Both the position numbers and the translations under genes were made by a program. This document shows, piece by piece, positions 43,717 to 51,226 of a stretch of 64,000 nucleotides of DNA (position 1 is its first letter; every line of letters starts with the position of its first letter). The notes beneath the pieces are model-generated. The model saw nothing but the letters and a program-made list of their open reading frames with translations. It was not told where the DNA came from and made no database searches. Origin of the DNA: Frigoribacterium sp. SL97 (GTDB lineage Bacteria > Actinomycetota > Actinomycetes > Actinomycetales > Microbacteriaceae); assembly GCF_026625765.1 (NCBI RefSeq), contig NZ_CP113062.1:1364001-1428000 (forward strand), written 5' to 3'.

Positions 43717-44691
43717 GTGCCCGAGGGCCATTCCGTCCACCGCATCGCCAACCAGTTCGAGCAGAGCTTCGTCGGCCACCGAGTCCGGGTGAGTTCGCCC
43801 CAGGGTCGGTTCGCCGACGGGGCGACCAGGCTCGACGGCGCCACGATGGTCGACTCCAAGGCCGTCGGCAAGCAGATGTTCCTCGAGTTCGACAACGGCC
43901 TGTGGCTGCACGTGCACCTCGGGCTCTACGGTGCGTGGGACTTCGCGGGCGCCATCGCCACGGGCCATTCGATGGCCGAGTCCCGGACTCGCCGGGCGGC
44001 CACCCGCAAGGCCGAGAACGCCCCCGACGACGACGGCGAGGACTCGATGGCCAGCATCGGGGCGCCACGCCGGTCTCGCGTGCGCATGGCCGAGCAGGAG
44101 AAGACCGAGGACGACATCGACTCGTTCCCGCCCGAGCCCGTCGGGCAGGTGCGCGTGCGGCTGTTGACCGACACCGCGGTCGGCGACCTCCGTGGCCCGA
44201 CGAAGTGCGAGGTGCTCGACGCGGCCGGGGTCGACCTGGCGATCTCCAAGCTCGGTCCCGACCCCCTCGTCGACTCGCCGAAGAAGGGCGCCGACCGCTT
44301 CGTGTCGATCGCGGGCAAGAAGCGCACCCCGATCGGCCTGTTGCTGATGGACCAGAGCGTGGTCAGCGGCATCGGCAACATCTACCGGGCCGAGCTGCTG
44401 TTCCGGGCCCGGCTCGACCCGCACACTCCCGGCAACCAGGTCCCCGAAGAGGTGCTGCGCGCCCTCTACAAAGACTGGACGAAGCTGCTCAAGAGCGGCG
44501 TGGAGCTCGGCCAGATGATGACCATGGACGGTCTCACCAAGTCCCAGCACGCCAAGGCCCTGCGCAGCCGGGCCGACCGGCACTGGGTCTACCACCGCGA
44601 GGGTCTGCCCTGCCGGGTCTGCGGGACGAACGTCGTGATGGAGATGGCCGCGGGTCGCAAGCTGTACTGGTGCCCGACCGACCAGACTTGA
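43717..44691 (+). CDS. nei: Fpg/Nei family DNA glycosylase (endonuclease VIII-like)
   Basis: A 324-residue base-excision repair glycosylase/AP lyase. After the GTG start it reads PEGHSVHR (catalytic Pro and Glu), and it has the helix-two-turn-helix SVVSGIGNIYRAELLF. A charged insertion of about 60 residues (82-142, Arg-rich then acidic) separates the N-terminal lobe strands, longer than in E. coli Nei. The C-terminal zinc finger shows CRVC and then WCPTDQ, so the usual fourth cysteine is Asp. The GTG at 43717 follows GAGAGG. It is followed by a PaiB-like gene 4 bp on. Confidence 0.92.
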   Translation: MPEGHSVHRIANQFEQSFVGHRVRVSSPQGRFADGATRLDGATMVDSKAVGKQMFLEFDNGLWLHVHLGLYGAWDFAGAIATGHSMAESRTRRAATRKAENAPDDDGEDSMASIGAPRRSRVRMAEQEKTEDDIDSFPPEPVGQVRVRLLTDTAVGDLRGPTKCEVLDAAGVDLAISKLGPDPLVDSPKKGADRFVSIAGKKRTPIGLLLMDQSVVSGIGNIYRAELLFRARLDPHTPGNQVPEEVLRALYKDWTKLLKSGVELGQMMTMDGLTKSQHAKALRSRADRHWVYHREGLPCRVCGTNVVMEMAAGRKLYWCPTDQT

Positions 44692-44695
44692 TCGC

Positions 44696-45319
44696 ATGCG
44701 GCACACCCCCACGTTCGTCCTGTCCGACGTCGACGAGGTCAAGAGGCTGATCCACGAGAACCCGTGGGCGACGATCGTGTCGCACACGGCGGCCGGTCTC
44801 GTCGCGTCGCACTACCCCGTCGTGCTCGAGCAGGACGACGCCGACCCGGGGGCCATCGTGCTCGTCAGCCACGTCGGTCGTCCGGACGAGCGCTCGCACG
44901 AACTGGGCGAGCACGAGGTCATGGTGATCGTCCAGGGCCCGCACGGCTACGTCTCACCCGGCTGGTACCCGGCCGAGCAGATCATCCCCACCTGGAACCA
45001 CGTCACGGCGCACCTCTGGGGCACCCCCGAGATCCTCTCGGACGACGAGAACTTCCGCGTGCTGGGCGAGCTCGTCGACCACTTCGAGCGCGTCATGCCC
45101 GAGCCCTCGACCCTCACCCTCGACGACGAGGGCTCTCGCCGGGTCGCGAAGGGCACCGTCGGCATCCGGCTGCGCGTGACCCGGTTCGACGCCCGCGCCA
45201 AGCTGAGCCAGAACAAGGCACCCGAGGTCGTCGACCGCATCGTGGACGAGCTCGAGCACGGCGAGCACTACGCGCAGCCGGCGCTCGCCGCCGAGATGCG
45301 CCGGGTGCGCGACCGATGA
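44696..45319 (+). CDS. FMN-binding negative transcriptional regulator family (PaiB-like)
   Basis: A 207-residue PaiB-type split-barrel flavoprotein. Landmarks are NPWATIVSHTAAGLVASHYPVVL near the start, then GPHGYVSPGWYP and VPTWNHVTAHLWG-like IPTWNHVTAHLWG, and the C-terminal LSQNKAPEVVDRIVDELE. Bacillus PaiB was described as a repressor of sporulation and protease genes, but many members act as flavin oxidoreductases. It sits 4 bp after nei and overlaps the next gene (ATGA), forming an operon. Confidence 0.92.
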   Translation: MRHTPTFVLSDVDEVKRLIHENPWATIVSHTAAGLVASHYPVVLEQDDADPGAIVLVSHVGRPDERSHELGEHEVMVIVQGPHGYVSPGWYPAEQIIPTWNHVTAHLWGTPEILSDDENFRVLGELVDHFERVMPEPSTLTLDDEGSRRVAKGTVGIRLRVTRFDARAKLSQNKAPEVVDRIVDELEHGEHYAQPALAAEMRRVRDR

Positions 45320-46824
45320 CGGTCGGCGCAGGAACCCGGGCCGAGGAGGCGCGGCGCACGCTCCTGACGGGCGCCCGCCTGGTCGGCGGCGGACCCGCTC
45401 CCGTGGACGTCCTGCTCGACGGCGGCCGGGTCGTCGCCCTCGCGTCCGGCCCCGCCCCCGTCGGTGCCGAGGTGGTCGACCTCGACGGCCGCTGGCTCGC
45501 CCCGGGCCTCTGGGACTCCCACGTCCACATGGACCAGTGGGCGTTGGTGCGCCGACGACTCGACCTGTCGCGGGCACGGTCCGCCGCCGAGGCGGCCTCG
45601 ATCGTGGGGGAGCGCCTCCGCGTCAAGCCGGTCGAGGCGGGCGGGACCCTCGTCGGCTACGGCTTCCAGGACGCCCTCTGGCCCGATGCTCCGAGCCGCG
45701 CGCTCCTCGACTCGGTGGCCGGTGACGTGCCGGTCGTCCTCGTGAGCAACGACCTGCACTCCGTCTGGCTCGACTCGTCCGCCCTGGCCCGTCACGGTCA
45801 CGCCGACCACCCGACCGGCCTGCTGCGCGAGCAGCCGGCCTTCGACGTCAGCGCCGCGGTGAGCGTCGTACCGGACGAACAGCTCGACGGGTGGGTCGCC
45901 GAGGCCGTCGACGCGGCCGCCGCACGGGGGGTCGTCGGCGTCGTCGACCTCGAGATGACGCTGTCGCTCGACCGCTGGACACGTCGGGTGGCCGGAGGCA
46001 CGCGGGGCCTCCGCATCCGTCCCGGGGTCTACCCCCGCGACCTCGACGCCGTCGTCGCCCGCGGGCTGCGCACCGGCGACGTGGTCCCGGGCACCGAGGG
46101 CCTCGTCACCATGGGGCCGTTCAAGATCATCACCGACGGCTCCCTCGGCACCCGCACCGCGTGGTGCCACGACCCGTACCCCGGGCTCGAGGGCGACCCG
46201 GCTGCTCGGGGGGTGCGCATCTACGAGACCGACGAACTCGTCGGGTGGCTGCGCCGCGCCTCCTCGGCGGGACTCGTCCCGGCCGTGCACGCGATCGGCG
46301 ACGCCGCGAACGCCCAGGCGCTGGACGCCCTCGAGCTGGTCGGCTGCGGGGGCAGCATCGAGCACGCCCAACTGCTCGACCTGCACGACGTCGACCGGTT
46401 CGCGCGCCTCGGCATCGTGGCCAGCGTGCAGCCCGAACACGCCATGGACGACCGCGACGTCGTCGATCGGCTCTGGGTGGGCCGCTCCGAGCGTGCCTAC
46501 GTCTTCGAGAGCCTCGTCGCCGCCGGCGTCCGCCTGCAGCTCGGTTCGGATGCGCCGGTCGCCCCGCTCGATCCCTGGGTGGCGATGGCCGCGGCGATCT
46601 CGCGCTCGCGCGACGGACGCGAGGCGTGGCACCCCGAACAGCGACTGGTCGCCTCGGCGGCGCTCGCCGCCTCGACGGGCGGTCGAGCCACGGTCGAGGT
46701 CGGCTCCGTCGCCGATCTCGTGGTCACCGAGGTCGATCCGCTCGCCGCGTCGGACGACCAGCTGCGCCGGATGCCCGTCGTCGGCACGGTCCTGGCGGGT
46801 CGGTGGACGCACCGCACGCTCTGA
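45316..46824 (+). CDS. Amidohydrolase family protein (YtcJ-like)
   Basis: A 502-residue metal-dependent hydrolase of the amidohydrolase_3 group. It has a composite beta-sandwich N-terminus (LLDGGRVVALASG, VVDLDGRWLAPGLWDSHVHMDQW with the HxH metal motif), MGPFKIITDGSLGTRTA, VHAIGDAAN and a late LGSDAPVAPLDPW (Asp ligand). The substrate is unknown; relatives act on cyclic amides or N-substituted formamides. It begins within the PaiB stop (ATGA) and ends at a strong hairpin shared with dps. Confidence 0.9.
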   Translation: MTVGAGTRAEEARRTLLTGARLVGGGPAPVDVLLDGGRVVALASGPAPVGAEVVDLDGRWLAPGLWDSHVHMDQWALVRRRLDLSRARSAAEAASIVGERLRVKPVEAGGTLVGYGFQDALWPDAPSRALLDSVAGDVPVVLVSNDLHSVWLDSSALARHGHADHPTGLLREQPAFDVSAAVSVVPDEQLDGWVAEAVDAAAARGVVGVVDLEMTLSLDRWTRRVAGGTRGLRIRPGVYPRDLDAVVARGLRTGDVVPGTEGLVTMGPFKIITDGSLGTRTAWCHDPYPGLEGDPAARGVRIYETDELVGWLRRASSAGLVPAVHAIGDAANAQALDALELVGCGGSIEHAQLLDLHDVDRFARLGIVASVQPEHAMDDRDVVDRLWVGRSERAYVFESLVAAGVRLQLGSDAPVAPLDPWVAMAAAISRSRDGREAWHPEQRLVASAALAASTGGRATVEVGSVADLVVTEVDPLAASDDQLRRMPVVGTVLAGRWTHRTL

Positions 46825-46849
46825 CGAGGCGGCGTCGACCCGACACGGC

Positions 46850-46883
46850 GAAGGCCGCCACCCCGTGCGGGGTGGCGGCCTTC
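46850..46883. terminator. Bidirectional terminator between amidohydrolase and dps
   Basis: Perfect 15-bp stem, arms 46850-46864 and 46869-46883, loop GTGC, between two convergent genes. Confidence 0.82.
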
Positions 46884-46902
46884 GTCCGTCCGGCGGGACG
46901 GG

Positions 46903-47391
46903 TCAGCCGGCGACGTGCGCGGCGAGGAACCAGCGGTCCTTCTCGAGGCCCCGCGAGATCTCGATGGCGACGTCCTGGCTCGAGGCGTCGAGCTCGCCGA
47001 GCTCGTCGATGGCCTCGCGGACGGCGACGAGCGAGGCGTCGATCTGGGCGACCAGCTCGGCGATCGTGACGTCGATCTGGTTGAAGCCGGGGGAGGTGGG
47101 GGGGATGACCGTCTTGGCGGCGACGGTCTCGATGCGTCCGTCGACCGGCAGGCCGAGGGCGACGACGCGCTCGGCGGCGAGGTCGGCCCACTCGCGGGCG
47201 TGGTCGACGACCACGTCGATGAGTTCGTGGACGGCGACGAACGCGATGCCGCGCACGTGCCAGTGGGCCTGCTTGCCGTTGACCGACAGGGCCGTCATGT
47301 CGGTGACGATCTGGCTGAGGAACTGGGCGACGCCGGCGGCGACGTCGGGGTCGACGGAACCCTGGGGGACGGTGCGGGTGATGTCGGTCAT
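46903..47391 (-). CDS. dps: DNA starvation/ferritin-like protein (Dps)
   Basis: A 162-residue Dps. The ferroxidase-site helix reads KQAHWHVRGIAFVAVHELIDVVVDHAREWADLAAERV (seen as overlapping motifs KQAHWHVRG, HELIDVVVDH and DLAAERV), with the conserved His, Asp and Glu ligands. It forms a 12-mer cage that stores iron, consumes peroxide and can bind DNA. The ATG at 47391 has GGAAAGGA upstream. A plausible promoter (TTGCGG, 16-nt spacer, TAGCGT) lies just downstream of two iron-box-like sites. Confidence 0.94.
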   Translation of the reverse strand: MTDITRTVPQGSVDPDVAAGVAQFLSQIVTDMTALSVNGKQAHWHVRGIAFVAVHELIDVVVDHAREWADLAAERVVALGLPVDGRIETVAAKTVIPPTSPGFNQIDVTIAELVAQIDASLVAVREAIDELGELDASSQDVAIEISRGLEKDRWFLAAHVAG

Positions 47392-47455
47392 GACGTGGTC
47401 CTTTCCTAGACGATGGAGGCAACGCTAGACGTCTGGGAGAATTCCGCAAGCAAGC

Positions 47456-47489
47456 TGAGGCTCGGCTCACCTAGGCCAGCCTCACCTCA
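47456..47489. promoter_or_regulatory. Two overlapping DtxR/IdeR-like boxes upstream of dps
   Basis: Each 19-bp window (47456-47474 and 47471-47489) matches the known DtxR/IdeR consensus TWAGGTWAGSCTWACCTWA at 14 of 19 positions by my count. They share the CTAG between them and lie immediately upstream of the predicted dps -35, a position that in other actinobacteria can mean iron-dependent activation of storage genes. Confidence 0.45.
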
Positions 47490-47577
47490 CCACGGGTCGT
47501 GAGGGGGGATAACCCCACCGGCGGTCCGGGCGCTGGCACCATGGGGTGGACGCCCCGTCCGGACCAGGCTCGAAGGC

Positions 47578-49086
47578 ATGATCCAGGAGACCACCATCAC
47601 CGCCGCCAACCCCTACCTCTCGCCCCCGCCCCCACCCGGTGGCTACCGACGCCGTTGGCGCGAACTGCCCCGTGAACTCGGCTACGTCGCCCTGTCGGCC
47701 GTCCTCGTCGTCATCGTGACGGTGGCCGCCTCGTTGTTCCTGCACACGGTCAGCGGGTCGAGCGACTCGCTGTTCACCCTCGTCTTCCTCGCGATCGTCG
47801 TCTTCGGCGCGCTCTGGATCGCCCGGTGGTTCGGCACCTTCGAGGTGCTCCGCCTGCGGTGGGCCAGCGACCGACCCATCCGCCCCGTCGACTGGACTCC
47901 CAACACCGCATGGGGTCGGTCCACGAACCGCTTCGTGCGGGCGGTCTCCGTCTTCGCCAACCCGCACTACTGGCTGTACCTGCTCTACGGCGTCGTGGTG
48001 TTCCCGATCGTGGCGGGCTTCACGTCCTTCGTCCTCGTGGGTCTCCTGGCCGGCCCGGTGCTCGCCGTCCTGGGGGTCGTGCTCGTCTTCCAGGCGTTGC
48101 CGCCGTTCGACACCTTCAACTGGGCGTCCGCGATCGGCAACGGCGGAGGCGCGGTGCTCGTCGTCCTCGCCCTCGCGCTCTTCGCGGGCGTCGTGCTCGT
48201 CTATCCCTACGTCGTGCACGGGTTCGTCGTCATGCACCAGGCGATCGCCGCCGTCATGCTCGGGGGGTTCCGCAGCGAGCAGCTCGAGGTCGAGCTCGCC
48301 GACCGTGAGATCTCGCGCACGGCCGCCCTGTCGGCCGAGGGCACGGCCCTCCGCCGGCTCGAGCGCGACATCCACGACGGACCGCAACAGCGTCTGGTGC
48401 GTCTGCAGATGGACCTCGCCGCGGCGTCCCGCGCCGTCGACACCGACCCCGAGAAGAGCAAGACCCTCATCGAGGAGGCGCGGGTCCAGTCCCGCGAGGC
48501 CCTCGAGGAGCTGCGTGCCCTGTCCCGCGGTTTCGCGCCTCCGTTGTTGATGGACCGGGGCCTCGTGGCGGCGCTCGAGTCGCTCGTCGACCGCTCGGTG
48601 GTGCCCACCACGATGCTCGACCGGGTGCCCGCGCACGTCGTGATCCCGAGCGACATCGAGCGCAACGCGTACTTCATCGCGTCCGAACTGGTGACGAACA
48701 CGGGCAAGCACGCCGGGGCGGCCAGCGCCGACCTCGTGCTGCGCACGAGGCAGGCTCCCGACGGCATCGGCACCCTGCTCGAGCTCGTCGTGACCGACGA
48801 CGGGCGCGGCGGCGCCGGCCTGCGCGACGGCCACGGTCTCGCCGGGGTGCAGGAGCGACTGGTGGGCCTCGGCGGCTTCCTCGACATCAGCAGCCCGCAG
48901 GGCGGGCCGACCATCGTCACGGTGAGCATCCCGATGACGATCGAGGTGCCGAGCAACCCGACGCTGCCGCTGCCGACCGAGCCGCTGTCGCCGTTCTCGT
49001 CGACGGCCGTGACCGAGCCGCTGTCCGACGCCGCGCTGCCCGACGGGCCGCTCGACCCGCCGGCCGGGCCGCCCGCGCGACCGTAG
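47578..49086 (+). CDS. Sensor histidine kinase (HisKA_3, NarL-type partner)
   Basis: A 502-residue membrane kinase. It has a Pro-rich cytosolic start and then paired helices (about 33-85 and 133-225) forming a sensor domain of the kind common in actinobacterial two-component systems. The dimerisation and phosphoacceptor motif is RLERDIHDGPQQRL (His266). A HATPase domain has NTGKHAG (N box-like) and DDGRGGAGLRDGHGLAGVQERL. A Pro/Ser-rich tail follows. It is paired with the response regulator 29 bp downstream. The stimulus is unknown. Confidence 0.92.
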   Translation: MIQETTITAANPYLSPPPPPGGYRRRWRELPRELGYVALSAVLVVIVTVAASLFLHTVSGSSDSLFTLVFLAIVVFGALWIARWFGTFEVLRLRWASDRPIRPVDWTPNTAWGRSTNRFVRAVSVFANPHYWLYLLYGVVVFPIVAGFTSFVLVGLLAGPVLAVLGVVLVFQALPPFDTFNWASAIGNGGGAVLVVLALALFAGVVLVYPYVVHGFVVMHQAIAAVMLGGFRSEQLEVELADREISRTAALSAEGTALRRLERDIHDGPQQRLVRLQMDLAAASRAVDTDPEKSKTLIEEARVQSREALEELRALSRGFAPPLLMDRGLVAALESLVDRSVVPTTMLDRVPAHVVIPSDIERNAYFIASELVTNTGKHAGAASADLVLRTRQAPDGIGTLLELVVTDDGRGGAGLRDGHGLAGVQERLVGLGGFLDISSPQGGPTIVTVSIPMTIEVPSNPTLPLPTEPLSPFSSTAVTEPLSDAALPDGPLDPPAGPPARP

Positions 49087-49103
49087 TCCGTGGGCCGCGC
49101 CCG

Positions 49104-49109
49104 TAGTCT
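49104..49109 (+). promoter_or_regulatory. -10 box TAGTCT for the response regulator
   Basis: Six bases separate the box from the GTG at 49116, so a separate leaderless transcript for the regulator is possible in addition to readthrough from the kinase gene. Confidence 0.45.
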
Positions 49110-49115
49110 GGACGC

Positions 49116-49784
49116 GTGAGTCTCGAGAGCCCCTCCCGTCAGCCCCTCCGTGTCGTCGTCGCCGACGACTCGGTGCTGCTGCGGGAGGGGCTCGTCCGAC
49201 TGCTCGACGAGATCGGGGTCGACGTCGTGGGGGCGTACGGCGACGCCGACGCCTTGCTGGCCGACCTCGACGAGGTCCGTCCCGACATCGCCGTGCTCGA
49301 CGTCCGCATGCCGCCCACGCACACCGACGAGGGCGTCCGGGCCGCGATCGAGGCGCGACGCCGTCGGCCCGACCTCGGCATCCTGCTGCTGTCGCAGTAC
49401 GTCGAGGTGGCCTACGCCCGCGACCTGCTCGAAGCGGGCTCGGGCGGGGTCGGCTACCTGCTCAAGGACCGCATCGCCTCGTTCGACGAGTTCCGTGACG
49501 CGCTCGGGCGGGTGTCCGACGGCGGCACGGTCCTCGACCCGCAGGTCGTCTCGCAGTTGCTGGGCCGTCGCAGCGATCCGCTCGCCGCGCTCACGCCGCG
49601 GGAGCGGGAGGTCCTGACGCTGATGGCCGAGGGTCGCACGAACGCCGCCATCGCGGCCGAACTGGTCATCGGAACGGGCGCGGTGGAGAAGAACGTCACC
49701 TCGATCTTCCAGAAGCTCCTGCTGGAGGACAGCGGCACCGACCACCGCCGGGTGCTCGCCGTGCTGGCCTTCCTGCAGCACTGA
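49116..49784 (+). CDS. LuxR/NarL family response regulator
   Basis: A 222-residue regulator. The receiver domain has ADDS (acidic pocket), phosphoacceptor D62 in AVLDVRMPP, and the Lys in YLLKDRI. The C-terminal LuxR helix-turn-helix is LTPREREVLTLMAEGRTNAAIAAELVIGTGAVEKNVTSIFQKL (read as the motifs LTPREREVL, GRTNAAIA and VEKNVTSIF). It starts with GTG at 49116. It receives phosphate from the kinase encoded just upstream. Target genes are not evident in the window. Confidence 0.94.
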   Translation: MSLESPSRQPLRVVVADDSVLLREGLVRLLDEIGVDVVGAYGDADALLADLDEVRPDIAVLDVRMPPTHTDEGVRAAIEARRRRPDLGILLLSQYVEVAYARDLLEAGSGGVGYLLKDRIASFDEFRDALGRVSDGGTVLDPQVVSQLLGRRSDPLAALTPREREVLTLMAEGRTNAAIAAELVIGTGAVEKNVTSIFQKLLLEDSGTDHRRVLAVLAFLQH

Positions 49785-49850
49785 GTCGACGCGTCCCCCG
49801 CGTCGGCATCGCGCCCCTGACCGGGCGGCCGAGGTCGAGGACGGGCGTCG

Positions 49851-50638
49851 TCAGCTGGTCGTGCCCGGAGGGGTGTCGGCCGGGTCGGCGGGGAGTCCGC
49901 CTGGGGGGCGACGACCCGGGAGCCGGCGACGTCGAGGACGACGTCGCGCAAGGCGTGGCCGACGGCTTCGTACCCGGCCGTCGTGGGGTGGATGCCGTCG
50001 ACGGTCGTGCCGGCGGCGAAGACGTCGCCCGCCCGCGCGAACCCCCAGGGGTCGGTGAAGGTCCACCCCTTGTCGGCGACGTAGCGTTCGAGCTGTGCCT
50101 CGTACCGGGCCGCGGCCCGGGGGGCACGGTCGTAGGGCGGGATCGCGGCCACGACGACGTGCTCCGGCCGGATCGTGTCGACGATGGCGTCGTACGACGA
50201 GGCGGACTCGGCGAAGCTCGTGCCGAGGCGCACGTCGTTCGTGCCCGACATCAGGACCAGGACGTCGACGTCGGCGACGGGCCGCACCGCGGCGGCCTGT
50301 TCCTGCACGGTCGAGCCGCCCTTCGCGTAGCCGCCGACGTAGTCGACGCCGTCGCCCTGGGCGTAGGTCATCCAGGTGTCGGCGGTGAGCCCCTCGCTCA
50401 GCAGGCGACCTCCGCCGGCCGTGAGCGAGTCGCCGACGATCGCGACCCGCACCCCGCCCGAGGTGGGTGCCACGGCCACGCCGGGCCCGGCCGCGGCCTG
50501 CGCGATCGCGCCGGACCCGGACCCGGACCCGGACCCGGAGGCGCTGGTCGCCTCGGTCGGTGGGGCGGCGCACCCGGCCGCCAGGGTGGCCACGACCGCA
50601 CCGACCAGCGCGACCCGTGCGAACGTCGCGCGTCTCAT
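49851..50638 (-). CDS. SGNH/GDSL hydrolase lipoprotein, probably frameshifted near its C terminus
   Basis: An exported esterase-like protein with a lipobox TLAAGC (cysteine about 23), a Ser-Gly repeat linker coded by GGACCC-type hexamers (about 50512-50540), then a GDSL domain with VAIVGDSLTAGGG, GGSTV, MSGTNDV (Asn) and the catalytic DGIHPT (Asp and His). Read literally, the frame continues past the G6 run at 49903-49908 to 49454, antisense to the response regulator. With one more base in that run the protein would end naturally at 49851. The coordinates given assume that correction. Confidence 0.72.
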
Positions 50639-50722
50639 GTGGCCATCTTGGGTCACGTCGCGCCGGGAAAAATCATCCGCCAGCACGACTTCCCCCCGAG
50701 CTGGCCGAGAGACCCCTGAAGA

Positions 50723-50847
50723 GCGCCTGCGCCGACGCCTGCATGCGAGGCCCGGAGAACATCTCATCGAAGGCGCCTGCCGGCGTCGACGCCTGCGTGC
50801 AAGGCGCGGAGAAGATTTCATTCGAGGCGCCCCCGGCGCCGGACGCC
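50723..50847. repeat. Imperfect 50-54-bp tandem repeat, about 2.4 copies
   Basis: Units start at 50723, 50773 and 50827. The first two align along their length (GCGCCTGC, GACGCCTGC, GCGGAGAA-type and ATTTCATTCGAG / ATCTCATCGAAG parts); the third is a 21-bp fragment. The array fills most of the 230-bp gap between the SGNH hydrolase start and tRNA-Gly. A 44-codon open frame through it is not convincing. Confidence 0.7.
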
Positions 50848-50868
50848 AGAGGCGTCGAACAAACACAG

Positions 50869-50939
50869 AGGGGATGACGGGAATCGAACCCGCGTGATCA
50901 GTTTGGAAGACTGAGGCTCTACCATTGAGCTACATCCCC
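50869..50939 (-). tRNA. tRNA-Gly (TCC)
   Basis: Acceptor GGGGATG pairs with CATCCCC, discriminator T. The anticodon stem TCAGT/ACTGA encloses loop CTTCCAA, anticodon TCC. The T arm is GCGGGTTCGATTCCCG-like. It is 71 nt and CCA is not encoded. A TATGCT -10 box lies upstream at 50974-50969 on the minus strand. Confidence 0.94.
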
Positions 50940-51091
50940 GTGAGCGGCCTGGCCGCACGGGTGAGACCAGCATAAGGCATCCGACGAGGTCGCTCAGTCA
51001 CGGCCCCTCGGTGTCGGCTAGACTCGACGCGGCCTTCACGTACCCGACCTCAACGGGGATCACGCGTGCCGGCCGGTTCCAGGCTGATACA

Positions 51092-51164
51092 CGGGGCGTA
51101 GCGTAGTGGCTAGCGCGTCCGTTTTGGGGGCGGAAGATCGCAGGTTCGAGTCCTGTCGCCCCGA
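51092..51164 (+). tRNA. tRNA-Pro (TGG)
   Basis: Acceptor CGGGGCG pairs with CGCCCCG, discriminator A. The anticodon stem TCCGT/GCGGA encloses loop TTTGGGG, anticodon TGG. The T arm is GCAGGTTCGAGTCCTG-like. It is 73 nt with no CCA encoded. A TAGACT box at 51019-51024 may be its promoter. It lies 62 bp before tig. Confidence 0.94.
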
Positions 51165-51226
51165 CGATCGTCTACCTGCTGTCTCGGATGTGAGTTCAGC
51201 GCCACCAACACAGGAGAAGCCCCACA

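Noticed and set aside
49454..49850. C-terminal extension of the SGNH hydrolase as real coding sequence
   Set aside because: It is exactly antisense to a convincing response regulator gene and low in any recognisable motif; a one-base homopolymer frameshift explains it better.
50743..50877. A 44-codon ORF through the tandem repeat before tRNA-Gly
   Set aside because: No Shine-Dalgarno or -10 box, runs into the tRNA gene, and the repeat units differ in length by a non-multiple of three (50 versus 54 bp).
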